From: Simplicispira psychrophila DSM 11588
Lineage (GTDB): Bacteria; Pseudomonadota; Gammaproteobacteria; Burkholderiales; Burkholderiaceae_C
Direction of reading: 5' to 3'
DNA length: 64,000 nucleotides
Assembly: GCF_000688255.1 (NCBI RefSeq)
Contig: NZ_JHYS01000016.1
Location: 22,517 to 86,516 of the forward strand
The notes beneath the pieces were generated by a model. That model did not search any database. It was not told where the DNA came from and saw only the letters and a program-made list of their open reading frames with translations. Both the position numbers and the translations under genes were made by a program. The stretch's first letter is position 1; each line of letters begins with the position of its first letter. Shown here one piece after another: positions 48,243 through 57,800 of the stretch.

Positions 48243-49598
48243 ATGGTCAAAAATTTGTTGAATCCCTCTCCACAGGGCGTGTCCACAGGCACCTCTTCTT
48301 CGGCGCAGGACGCCGCACCCGCCAAATCCGATGCCGGGCGCTTTGGCCTGTGGGCGCTGGCGATTGCCTTTGGCGGTTTTTTGCTGTGGGCCGCGCTGGC
48401 GCCGCTGGACGAGGGCGTGCCCGCTCAAGGTGTAGTCGCCATTGATACCAAGCGCAAGGCGGTGCAGCACCTGAGCGGCGGCATCGTCAAAGAAGTGCTG
48501 GTGCGCGAAGGCGACCAAGTGCACGAAGGGCAATTGCTGATCAAGCTGGACTCGGCGGTGGCTCGCTCCAACTACGAATCGGTGCGCCAGCGCTACCTGG
48601 GGCTGCGCGCCATGCAAGGACGTCTGATGGCAGAACAAGCACAGCAGTCCAGCATCACCTTCCACCCCGACTTGCAAGCCGCTGCCAGCGATCCGCTGAT
48701 CCGCCAGCAGATGCAGAACCAGGAACAGCTGTTCATGACGCGGCGCAGCCTGCTGCGCTCGGACGTGCAATCTATCGAAGAAAACATCCAGGGCCAACAA
48801 GGACTGCTGCAGGCCTATGCCGGCATCCTCGATAACCGCCGCAACCAGCAACGCCTGATCAATGAAGAACTCTCGCATCTGCGCAGCCTGGTGGCCGAAG
48901 GCTATGCACCGCGCAACCGCCAGCTGGAAATGGAGCGCATGGTGTCCGATAACAGCTCGGCGCTGGCTGACCTGCAAGGCAATACCGTGCGCGCCCAGCG
49001 CAGCATCAGCGAACTGCGCCAGCGCGCCCTCTCGCGCCAGCAGGAATACCGCAAAGAAGTCGAAACCCAACTGGCCGATGTCAGCCGCGAAGTGCTGTCA
49101 GACAACGAAAAGCTGCACGCCGTCACTGACGACTTGGGCCGCACCGACATCAAGGCGCCCGCCAGTGGCCAAGTAGTCAGCTTGGCGATACAAACTGTCG
49201 GCGCCGTAGTGCAGCCGGGACAAAAACTGATGGATATCGTGCCTGAAGATGCCCCGCTGCTGCTGGAAGCCCACGTCGCACCGCACCTGATCGACCGGGT
49301 ACATGCCGACTTGCCGGTGGATGTACGCTTTTCCTCGTTTGCCCACTCGCCCCAACTGGTGGTGCAGGGCAAAGTGGTGTCGATCTCGGGCGACCTGCTG
49401 ACCGAGCCGCAAACCAACATCTCGTATTACCTGGCGCGCGTCCAGGTCACGCCTGAAGGCATCAAGCACCTGGGCAAACGCCAGCTGCAGCCCGGGATGC
49501 CGGTCGAGGTGGTCTTCAAGACCGGTGAGCGCACGATGCTGACCTACCTGCTGCACCCACTGACCAAGCGCCTGGCCGCATCAATGACCGAGGAATGA
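48243..49598 (+). CDS. HlyD/PrtE-family membrane fusion protein of the type I secretion system
   Basis: The 451-residue periplasmic adaptor links the ABC exporter to the outer-membrane channel. A short cytoplasmic N-terminus is followed by one helix (about residues 35-55, FGLWALAIAFGGFLLWAALA). The biotinyl-like segment is RKAVQHLSGGIVKEVLVREG. A long coiled-coil hairpin (about residues 110-290, rich in Gln/Arg/Leu) and a beta-barrel region with TDIKAPASGQVVSLAIQTVG follow. The C-terminus QLQPGMPVEVVFKTGERTML is typical. Its end overlaps the tolC-like gene by four bases. Confidence 0.93.
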   Translation: MVKNLLNPSPQGVSTGTSSSAQDAAPAKSDAGRFGLWALAIAFGGFLLWAALAPLDEGVPAQGVVAIDTKRKAVQHLSGGIVKEVLVREGDQVHEGQLLIKLDSAVARSNYESVRQRYLGLRAMQGRLMAEQAQQSSITFHPDLQAAASDPLIRQQMQNQEQLFMTRRSLLRSDVQSIEENIQGQQGLLQAYAGILDNRRNQQRLINEELSHLRSLVAEGYAPRNRQLEMERMVSDNSSALADLQGNTVRAQRSISELRQRALSRQQEYRKEVETQLADVSREVLSDNEKLHAVTDDLGRTDIKAPASGQVVSLAIQTVGAVVQPGQKLMDIVPEDAPLLLEAHVAPHLIDRVHADLPVDVRFSSFAHSPQLVVQGKVVSISGDLLTEPQTNISYYLARVQVTPEGIKHLGKRQLQPGMPVEVVFKTGERTMLTYLLHPLTKRLAASMTEE

Positions 49599-50977
49599 TG
49601 AGCATGAAGCACCGCACAGCCCCGCTACCCCGCAGCGCCCGCCTGACCTGCTTGGTCGGCGCCTGCCTGGCGCTCAGCGGCCTCGCCGCGCCCGCCTGGT
49701 CACTGGATTTGCGCCAAGCCTATGAGGCGGCCTATGACAACGATGCCACCATCCGCGCCTCCCGCGCCGGCGCAGAGTCACGCCGCGAGTTGCTGCCCCA
49801 AGCGCAGGCACAGCGCCTGCCCAATATATCTTTCAACGCCGGGCGCAATTACAACGACCTGACCAGCAAAGTCCACAACCTGCTGAACCAGCCGGTGACG
49901 CTGGAAAACCAGTATTACAGCGGCAGCCAGACATTGTCCGTGCGCCAGCCGCTGTACCGCCCCTACCTGGGCGCCCTGGTACGCCAGGCCGAGGCACAGG
50001 TGGAGGACGTCAACGCCACGCTGGAACACGACGAGCAGACCCTGGTCACACGCGTCGGCGAAGCCTACTTCGATGCGCTGCTGGCACAAGACCAGCTGGC
50101 GCTGGTGCAAGCACAAAAGACCACCTACAGCACACAGCTCGACGCAGCACAAAAAAGCCTATCGGCGGGCTCCGGCACACGCACTGACATCGACGAAGCC
50201 CAAGCGCGACTGGACATGACCCTGGCGCAGACGCTGGAGGCACAACAGAACGTTGAATTCACGCGCCGGCGCCTGGAAACCCTGACCGGCCAGAGCGTGG
50301 ACACGCTGGCCATTCTGGATGTGCAGCGCTTTCAACCCAGTGCCCCTGTGCCCGCCAGCCTGGACGCCTGGATCGAGCGCGCCGAACAAGCCAGCCCGGA
50401 AATGCAGTCCGTGCGTGCGCAGCTTGACGCGGCACAACTGGAAATCGACAAGGCGCAGGCCGGGCACAAACCGACGCTGGACGCCATCGCACAATGGTCA
50501 CGCAGCAGCAGCGACAGCGTCACCAGCGTCAACTCGCGCTATGACAACAAAACGCTGGGCCTGCAACTGAACGTACCCCTGTATGCCGGCGGCTATGTCA
50601 GCTCCACCGTGCGCCAAGCTGTCGCCGCACACGAACGTGCCCGCGAAGTGCTCGAAGCCACCCGCCTGGATCTGGGCGTACGCGTACACCGCGAGTTTCG
50701 CGCCATGACCGAAGGCGTACTGCGCATCCAGGCGCTGGAACAGGCCGTTCGCTCAGGCGAGCAAGCCTTGCTGTCGAACCAAAAATCCTTCCAGGCCGGC
50801 ATCCGCACCACGCTCGACGTCTTGAATGCGGAGCAACAAAAAACCCTGGCCCAGCGCGATCTGGCGCAGGCGCGCTATGTGTATCTGGTGTCTTATCTGC
50901 GCCTGCAGGCGCTCGCTGGCGAAGAGCGCCAGACCAGCGTGGCGCAAGCCAACAGCTGGCTATTAGAAAATAAATAA
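49595..50977 (+). CDS. TolC-family outer membrane channel of the type I secretion system
   Basis: The 460-residue precursor has a signal peptide (LVGACLALSGLAAPAWS), followed by LDLRQAYEAAYDNDATIRAS, the standard TolC opening. Two structural repeats follow, with long helices and short outer-membrane strands (SVRQPLYRPYLGALVRQAEA; LQLNVPLYAGGYVSSTVRQA). ILRIQALEQAVRSGEQALL-like and FQAGIRTTLDVLNAEQQ segments are typical of the PrtF/TolC group. It closes the operon TnpB-like, ABC1, ABC2, HlyD, TolC. The final residues and stop codon run into a dispersed repeat. Confidence 0.93.
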   Translation: MMSMKHRTAPLPRSARLTCLVGACLALSGLAAPAWSLDLRQAYEAAYDNDATIRASRAGAESRRELLPQAQAQRLPNISFNAGRNYNDLTSKVHNLLNQPVTLENQYYSGSQTLSVRQPLYRPYLGALVRQAEAQVEDVNATLEHDEQTLVTRVGEAYFDALLAQDQLALVQAQKTTYSTQLDAAQKSLSAGSGTRTDIDEAQARLDMTLAQTLEAQQNVEFTRRRLETLTGQSVDTLAILDVQRFQPSAPVPASLDAWIERAEQASPEMQSVRAQLDAAQLEIDKAQAGHKPTLDAIAQWSRSSSDSVTSVNSRYDNKTLGLQLNVPLYAGGYVSSTVRQAVAAHERAREVLEATRLDLGVRVHREFRAMTEGVLRIQALEQAVRSGEQALLSNQKSFQAGIRTTLDVLNAEQQKTLAQRDLAQARYVYLVSYLRLQALAGEERQTSVAQANSWLLENK

Positions 50978-51017
50978 TAGCTAGAACCGCAGATCCACAA
51001 AGGATTTGCGGCTGTTT
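50973..51017 (+). repeat. dispersed ATAGCT repeat overlapping the tolC-like stop codon
   Basis: AATAATAGCTAGAACCGCAG then ATCCACAAAGGATTTGCGGC and TGTTT. The first bases belong to the TAA stop of the TolC gene. It carries an internal CCGCA-ATCC / GGAT-TGCGG stem. Confidence 0.65.
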
Positions 51018-51023
51018 CTCCAT

Positions 51024-51054
51024 AAAAAAACCGGGCCTAGAGCCCGGTTTTTTT
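51024..51054. terminator. bidirectional rho-independent terminator between the type I secretion operon and actP
   Basis: CCGGGC (51031-51036) pairs with GCCCGG (51042-51047) around CTAGA, flanked by seven A on the left and seven T on the right. It can stop transcripts from both converging operons. Confidence 0.92.
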
Positions 51055-51087
51055 ATGGCCGGCGACAGGCTTTACGCCTGTCCTGGC

Positions 51088-52824
51088 TTAGTGACCCGAA
51101 GCGCCGGAAGCGCCCAGACCAGTTTCGGAACGCACTTGCTGTGCCGGGAACGCAGCGCGCTCACGGGCCGCATTGGCGCTCTTGTCGGTGATCGAGAACA
51201 ACCAGATACCGAGGAAGCCGATGGTCATGGAGAACAGTGCTGGCGAGGTGTAGGGGAACAGCGCCGAACCTTTGGGGTTACCCAGCGTCGCTTCCCAGAC
51301 CGAGGGCGACACGACGGTGAGAACCACCGACGAAATCAGACCCAGGAAACCGCCAATCACTGCGCCACGCGTGGTGCAGTCTTTCCACAGCACTGACAGG
51401 AACAGCACCGGGAAGTTGGCCGACGCAGCAATCGCGAAAGCCAGCGACACCATGAAGGCAATGTTCTGCTTCTCAAACACAATGCCCAGCACCACAGCCA
51501 CCACGCCCAACACCAAGGTGGTGATACGCGAGACCTTCAGCTCCGAAGCGCTGTCTGCATTGCCCTTCTTGAACACCGTAGCGTACAAGTCGTGCGACAC
51601 CGCCGAAGCACCTGACAACGTCAAGCCAGCGACCACCGCCAGGATGGTGGCAAAGGCCACTGCCGAGATGAAGCCGTAGAACACGTTGCCGCCCACTGCT
51701 TTGGCCACCAGCACCGCAGCCATGTTGGCCGTACCTGCGCCGCCGTGGATTACGCCTTTGACGGTATCTGCCATCTCAGGGTCGGTCAGCACCATGGTGA
51801 TGGCGCCAAAGCCGATGATGAAAATCAGCACGTAGAAGTAGCCAATCCAGGTGGTCGCCCACAGCACCGACTTGCGTGCTTCTTTTGCATCAGGAACAGT
51901 AAAGAAGCGCATCAGGATGTGTGGCAGACCAGCGGTACCGAACATCAGCGCCATACCGAAGGAGATGGCAGAGATCGGGTCTTTGATGAAGCCCCCAGGG
52001 CCCATGATGCCCAAACCAACTTTGAGCGCTTCTTCAGGCGTTTTGCCCGTGTTGGCAGCAATTTGGGTACGCACTTCCACGCCCTTGGCAAACAGGGCTT
52101 CAGGACTGAAGCCGTAGTTGGACAGCACCATGAAGGCCATGAAGGTCACACCGGCCAGCAGCAGGCAGGCCTTGATGATCTGCACCCAGGTGGTCGCCGT
52201 CATACCGCCGAACAGCACGTAAACCATCATCAGCGCGCCGACGATAACCACAGCCATCCAGTATTCCAGACCAAACAGCAGCTTGATCAGCTGGCCCGCA
52301 CCCACCATCTGAGCGATCAGGTAGAACGCCACCACCACCAACGTGCCGGAAGCGGCAAACGCACGGATGGGGCCTTGCTGGAAACGGTAACCGGCGACGT
52401 CGGCAAAAGTGAACTTGCCCAGGTTACGCAGGCGCTCGGCCATCAGGAAGGTAATCAGGGGCCAACCGACCAAGAAACCGATGGAGTAGATCAGGCCGTC
52501 ATAGCCGGTGGCCATGACCGCAGCAGAAATGCCCAGAAACGAAGCGGCCGACATGTAGTCGCCGGCAATCGCCAGACCGTTCTGGAAACCCGTAATACCG
52601 CCACCTGCGGTGTAGAAGTCGGCTGCCGACTTGGTTTTAGAGGCGGCCCACTTGGTGATCCAGAGCGTGCCGGCGACGAATGCGGCAAACATGCCGATGG
52701 CCGTCCAGTTGGTCGCTTGCTTGGCGACTTGGCCCATGTCAGCCCCGGCAGCGTGCGCGGCGCCCACGGCCAGCAAGGCCAGCAGCGCCAGGGCGCTGCT
52801 CCGGTATTTTTGCAGTGCGTTCAT
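51088..52824 (-). CDS. actP: cation/acetate symporter ActP
   Basis: ActP is a sodium:solute symporter family protein importing acetate and other short carboxylates. The 578-residue protein has a cleavable-looking N-terminal helix ([20 protein letters not shown]) and then about 13 membrane helices. [40 protein letters not shown] and [20 protein letters not shown] are typical. It overlaps yjcH by four bases, the classic yjcH-actP arrangement. No acs gene is visible within the window. Confidence 0.95.
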   Translation of the reverse strand: MNALQKYRSSALALLALLAVGAAHAAGADMGQVAKQATNWTAIGMFAAFVAGTLWITKWAASKTKSAADFYTAGGGITGFQNGLAIAGDYMSAASFLGISAAVMATGYDGLIYSIGFLVGWPLITFLMAERLRNLGKFTFADVAGYRFQQGPIRAFAASGTLVVVAFYLIAQMVGAGQLIKLLFGLEYWMAVVIVGALMMVYVLFGGMTATTWVQIIKACLLLAGVTFMAFMVLSNYGFSPEALFAKGVEVRTQIAANTGKTPEEALKVGLGIMGPGGFIKDPISAISFGMALMFGTAGLPHILMRFFTVPDAKEARKSVLWATTWIGYFYVLIFIIGFGAITMVLTDPEMADTVKGVIHGGAGTANMAAVLVAKAVGGNVFYGFISAVAFATILAVVAGLTLSGASAVSHDLYATVFKKGNADSASELKVSRITTLVLGVVAVVLGIVFEKQNIAFMVSLAFAIAASANFPVLFLSVLWKDCTTRGAVIGGFLGLISSVVLTVVSPSVWEATLGNPKGSALFPYTSPALFSMTIGFLGIWLFSITDKSANAARERAAFPAQQVRSETGLGASGASGH

Positions 52825-53129
52825 TTGCTTGCTTCCTTCAGGATTTCTTTGGTCAAAGCATCAAACTCGCCATTGGCACGGCGCACATAAATACCCGTGA
52901 TGACGATGGTGAAAATGATCACGCCCATGCCGATCGGGATGCCAATCGTCGTTACGCCGGCACCGATGGGTTGGGCCAAGAAGGATTTGTCAAAAGCGAT
53001 CAGGGCGATGTAGCCGTAGTACACGACCAGCATCAGGATGGTCAAGGTAACGCCCAGGCGGTTGCGTTTGCTGCGTAACTCCAGGTACTTCGGATTGTTT
53101 TGTATTTTGGTGACGATCGGATCGATCAT
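52821..53129 (-). CDS. yjcH: DUF485 membrane protein YjcH
   Basis: The start at 53129 ([20 protein letters not shown]) is chosen because GAGGAG lies six bases upstream. An ATG nine codons earlier would sit before that site. The 102-residue protein has two helices ([24 protein letters not shown] and [20 protein letters not shown]) and a charged C-terminus, which fits DUF485. It is invariably paired with ActP and overlaps it by four bases; its exact contribution to acetate uptake is unknown. Confidence 0.9.
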   Translation of the reverse strand: MIDPIVTKIQNNPKYLELRSKRNRLGVTLTILMLVVYYGYIALIAFDKSFLAQPIGAGVTTIGIPIGMGVIIFTIVITGIYVRRANGEFDALTKEILKEASK

Positions 53130-53689
53130 GTCTGTCTCCTCAAAGGTTGAATGCAAAATTTACGGGCGAAATATGCAATGCAGGACGGCACGCCATCCGA
53201 CACGATTTTGATTCTGCAAACCCCTACTGACCAACGGCTTACGCCGCCCAAACGACCACGCACGATGCTGATACGTTTTGATACGAGGCTGCCTGGCATG
53301 GCAGCGCTCTTTTTTCGCATCAAAAAATGATTCAGGCGGGTTATTACCGACGCCGTAAGAATCAAGACAGCTTGAAAGCTCTTTTGTGCAAGTAAATTGT
53401 CAGAAAAGCATTCTTCAACCTGGTCAGCAAATGCACCGCTGGCTTGCAGAGCGTGTCTTGATTTTGAAAAAATAAAAATAAAACCCGGATCTCCGCCTGG
53501 ATGGTGCGTACACAGCGCGGAAAAGCGTGGCGGCAACGCATCATCTTCATCGGCTTGTCACCTTGGGCGGCAGGATGTAACGCTATTGCGCCTAAAATTT
53601 TGAAGTAGTTGCGCCTCAAGTGAAGCAATCAAAATTGCAAGCTACGCCTACAACACCATCGATGCACAAGATCAATCAAGGAATTAAAA
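53130..53689. other. 560-base intergenic region between yjcH-actP and the porin gene
   Basis: This divergent region contains no convincing gene: its open frames are short, mutually antisense and lack family features. It is richer in A+T than its surroundings and should hold promoters for both flanking units. A direct repeat TTGCGCCT occurs at 53586-53593 and 53609-53616, 23 bases apart, upstream of the porin. The porin start is preceded by AAGGAATT. Confidence 0.6.
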
Positions 53690-54685
53690 ATGCAAAACCC
53701 AAGTCGTTTGTTGCTGGCCCTGCTGGCCGTTGTGGGCAGCAGCGCTGCCTTGGCCCAGAGCAGCGTCACGCTGTACGGCCGTGTCAACACCTCCATCGAA
53801 CACCAGAAAACAGGTGACGTGACCGTCAACGGCATGGTCAACAACTCCTCGCGCTTTGGCTTCAAGGGCGTGGAAGACCTGGGCGGCGGGTTGAAGGCTG
53901 GCTTCCAGTTGGAAAGTGGCTTCGACTCTAGCGATGGCACGGGTTCCGGCTGGACCCACCCCACCACCGGCATGTCTTTTGCTCGTCAGAGCGAAGTCAA
54001 CCTGGCGGGCAACTTCGGTATGGTGCGCCTGGGCAACTTTACGCCCGAGTCGTACTACGCCACGGCCGACTATGTCGGTCTGCACAACCATGACACCGGC
54101 ACGTCGTCGGATGCGCTGTACTACGACCCCGTGTGGTTTGGCGGCCTGAGCACCAAGAACAAGGTCGGCTACCGCACGCCTGACATGGGCGGCCTGACAG
54201 TGGATGCTTCGGTGAACCTGCACGAAAAGAATCCTGCGGTCGGCCCACGCAAGAACGGCTACGACTTGGCAGCCAACTACAACATGGGCGCTCTGGCCCT
54301 GGGCGCTGGCTACAGCCAGGTAGGTGACAACAACCAGTTCGCCCTGCGCGGTTTCTACACGGTCGGCCAGTTCATGGTCGGTGCTTACTACCAGCGCAAC
54401 GACGAAGACCTGCTCGGCACGCGCAACAACGTGCGTCTGGCCGGTGCCTACACCCTGGGCGCCTCCGAGTTCCACCTGAACGTGGGCCGCGCCAACAGCT
54501 GGAGCAAGGTCAACGACTCGGCTGCTACGCAGTACACCCTGGCCTACAACTACAACCTGAGCAAGCGCACTAAGGTGTATGCCTTCTATACCAAGGTGAA
54601 CAACAACGCCAATGCCAACTACATGACCGGCAGCAACGGCATTGACTTCAGCTCTGTCGCCCTGGGCGTGCGCCACAACTTCTAA
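53690..54685 (+). CDS. outer membrane porin (general trimeric beta-barrel type)
   Basis: The 331-residue precursor has a signal peptide ending VVGSSAALAQ and then SSVTLYGRVNTSIEHQ, the standard opening of beta-proteobacterial porins. NNSSRFGFKGVEDLGGGLKA with GFQLESGF and the terminal SSVALGVRHNF (aromatic last residue) are typical of barrel proteins read by BamA. It forms a passive channel for small solutes. Sequence alone does not give selectivity. A terminator follows within 35 bases. Confidence 0.93.
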   Translation: MQNPSRLLLALLAVVGSSAALAQSSVTLYGRVNTSIEHQKTGDVTVNGMVNNSSRFGFKGVEDLGGGLKAGFQLESGFDSSDGTGSGWTHPTTGMSFARQSEVNLAGNFGMVRLGNFTPESYYATADYVGLHNHDTGTSSDALYYDPVWFGGLSTKNKVGYRTPDMGGLTVDASVNLHEKNPAVGPRKNGYDLAANYNMGALALGAGYSQVGDNNQFALRGFYTVGQFMVGAYYQRNDEDLLGTRNNVRLAGAYTLGASEFHLNVGRANSWSKVNDSAATQYTLAYNYNLSKRTKVYAFYTKVNNNANANYMTGSNGIDFSSVALGVRHNF

Positions 54686-54718
54686 TCGCCGCCTCCCCTC
54701 TGGGGGGAGCCTGCTGAC

Positions 54719-54754
54719 AAAAAGCCTCGCACCTTTTGGGTGCGGGGCTTTTTT
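54719..54754 (+). terminator. rho-independent terminator after the porin gene
   Basis: AGCC-CGCACC pairs with GGTGCG-GGCT around TTTT, followed by six T. A second, GC-rich hairpin (CTCCCCTCTGGGGGGAG) lies just upstream at about 54692-54709. Confidence 0.88.
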
Positions 54755-54822
54755 ACGTGCGCTGTGCGGGCGGCGCAATTACCAGAAAATTACGGTCCTC
54801 TCTCCCAGAAAGACTACCTGCC

Positions 54823-57800
54823 ATGACCCAGGGACTGATCCGCATCCGTGGCGCACGCCAGCACAATCTGCAAAATTTGGACTTGGACATCCGCACCGGC
54901 GAGCTGACAGTGGTCACCGGCCCGAGCGGCTCGGGCAAATCCAGTCTGGTGTTTGACACGCTATACGCCGAAGGCCAGCGCCGCTATGTGGAGACCTTCA
55001 GCGCCTACGCGCGCCAGTTTCTCGACCGCATGGACAAGCCGGCGGTGGACAAGGTCGATGGCGTACCGCCGGCGATTGCCATCGACCAGACCAATCCGGT
55101 GCGCAGTTCGCGTTCCACCGTCGGCACGATGACCGAGCTGAACGACCATTTGAAGCTGCTGTTCGCCCGTGCCGGCCAGTTGTTTGACCGCCAAACCGCA
55201 CAACCCGTGCGCCACGACTCGCCCGAGACGATCTACGCCGAGTTGCAGCGCCGCTGCCACGCTGCCAACGACCCGCGCATCGCCATCACCTTCCCGGTCG
55301 AACTGCCTGCCGACACCAGCGCGGACGAAGTGGCGCAGTGGCTGTCGGCCAGCGGTTTTACCAAGGTGCAGGCCGAGCGTGCGCAGGGAAGCGTCAAGCT
55401 GCTGGACGTGGTGGCTGACCGCTTTCGGCTGGGCAACACCGAGAAGGTGCGGGTGATTGAAGCCATCGAAGTCGCATTGAAACGCGGTGCCGGCCGGCTG
55501 AATGTCTACCAACTGGTCGATGGCGGCGAACCCGAAATTTGGAAATTCTCCACCGGCCTGCACTGCCCCGACAGCGACCTGCGCTATGCCGAGCCACTGC
55601 CGTCGATGTTCTCCTTCAACTCGCCGGCGGGGGCGTGCGAGACCTGCAAGGGCTTTGGCCGGGTGATTGGCGTCGATTGGGGCTTGGTGATTCCGGACGA
55701 CAAAAAAACGCTGCGCGCTGGTGCCATCAAGACGCTGCAAACGCCAGCCTGGAAAGAAAACCAAGACGACCTGCTGCGCTACGCCGAAGCCGCCGGCATT
55801 CCGCGCGACACGCCGTGGAAGCAACTTAGCGCCGAACAGCAGCAATGGGTGATTCAAGGCGCGCCCGGTTGGACCGGCCAATGGAACCAGCAGTGGTACG
55901 GCGTACAGCGCTTTTTTGACTACCTGGAAACCAAGTCCTACAAGATGCACATCCGCGTGCTGCTGTCCAAATACCGCAGCTACACGCCGTGCCCAAGCTG
56001 CGCCGGCGCGCGCCTCAAAACCGACAGCCTGCTGTGGCGCATCGGCAGCCAAGCCGATGCCGATGCGGTACTACCACCGGCACAGCGCTTTCTGCCGCCA
56101 GGCGTGCCATGGAGCCGCGCCCAGCTCGAAGCGCTGCCTGGTCTGTGTCTGCACGATTTGATGCTGTTGCCACTGGAGCGGCTGCGCCAGTTCTTTGCGC
56201 GCATGACAGAGAAAAATACTCCTGATTTAATAGCTTCTAGCGCACGTATTCAAAGCGCTACAGCCCAATTTGATACCAATCATGGCGATGCGCAGGCCTT
56301 AAAGCTGCTGCACGAAGAAATCAACACCCGCCTGCGCTACCTGTGCGACGTCGGCATTGGTTACCTGACGCTCGACCGCCAAAGCCGCACGCTGTCGGGC
56401 GGCGAGGTGCAGCGCATCAACCTGACCACGGCGCTGGGCACCAGCCTGGTCAACACGCTGTTTGTGCTGGACGAGCCGAGCATTGGCCTGCACCCGCGCG
56501 ATATGCACCGCATCACCGAGGCCATGCTGCGCCTGCGCGACGCCGGCAACACGCTGGTGGTGGTCGAACATGACCCGGCGGTGATGCTGTCCGCCGACCG
56601 CGTGCTCGACTTTGGCCCCGGCCCGGGCGAGCGCGGTGGGCGTATCGTCTTTGACGGCACGCCCGACGCTTTGCGCAGCGCCGATACGCTCACCGGCCAG
56701 TATGTGGGCGGACGCAAACGCATCGGCGCACCGTTTCCACGCCGCATCCAGGATTCGACGCCACGCCTGATCTTGGAAGGTGCACGCGAGCACAACCTGA
56801 AGAACGTATCGATCGAGTTTCCGCTGCAGCGCTTGGTCACGGTGACCGGCGTCAGCGGCTCGGGCAAGTCCAGCTTGATTCAAGACGTGCTGGCGCCGGC
56901 GCTGCAGCGCCACTTTGGCAAAGCCACCGAAACCCCCGGCGCCTTCGAGCGTCTGTTGGGCGCCGAGCAACTCAACGACGTGGTGTTTGTTGATCAGTCA
57001 CCGATTGGCAAAACCGCACGCTCGAATCCGGTCAGCTACGTCGGCGCCTGGGACTCCATTCGCGAACTGTTCGCCACCGCGCCGCTGTCGCGCGAACGCG
57101 GCTACACCGCCACCAAATTCAGCTTCAACAACGGCGATGGCCGCTGCCCGACCTGCGGCGGCTCGGGCTTTGAACACGTCGAAATGCAGTTTTTGAGCGA
57201 CGTGTATTTGCGCTGCCCCGACTGCGACGGCCAACGCTATCGACCGGAGATTCTGGAAGTCACCATCGAGCGCCATACATTGGGGTCAGAGTCCAATTTA
57301 TCGCTGTCCGTGGCGGATGTGCTCCACCTCACTGTCAGCGAGGCCGTGGCGCTGTTTGCCGACGACCGCGAGGTGCTGCGCGCGCTGCAACCCATCGTTG
57401 ATGTCGGGCTGGAATATGTCAAGCTCGGCCAGCCGGTGCCAACGCTCAGCGGCGGCGAAGCACAGCGGCTGAAACTGGCAGGTTTTTTGGCCGGTGCAGC
57501 GAAAAGCGCCTCCGCCAGCCGCCAGCCGTTGGCGCGCAAAGGCACGCTGTTTATGTTCGACGAGCCGACCACCGGCCTGCACTTTGACGACATCGCCAAG
57601 CTGATGCGGGCGTTTGGCAAGCTGCTGGACGCGGGCCATTCGCTGATCGTCATCGAGCACAACTTGGACGTGATTCGCGCCAGCGATTGGCTGATTGACC
57701 TCGGCCCCGAAGGCGGTGACGCGGGCGGCTGGGTGGTGGCCGAAGGGCCGCCCGAAGTGCTGCGCGAACACGCCACCTCGCACACCGGCGCGGCGCTGCG

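Noticed and set aside
48030..49070. 346-codon minus-strand open frame opposite the HlyD gene
   Set aside because: Antisense shadow of a gene with clear family motifs.
53130..53260. possible sigma-54 promoter upstream of yjcH (GG...GC in the minus strand near 53180-53200)
   Set aside because: The spacing between GG and GC is eleven, not ten, bases and the flanks do not match.
53126..53536. 136-codon minus-strand open frame in the yjcH-porin gap
   Set aside because: It starts without a ribosome binding site, overlaps the yjcH start and promoter region, and has no recognisable domain or preference like neighbouring genes.
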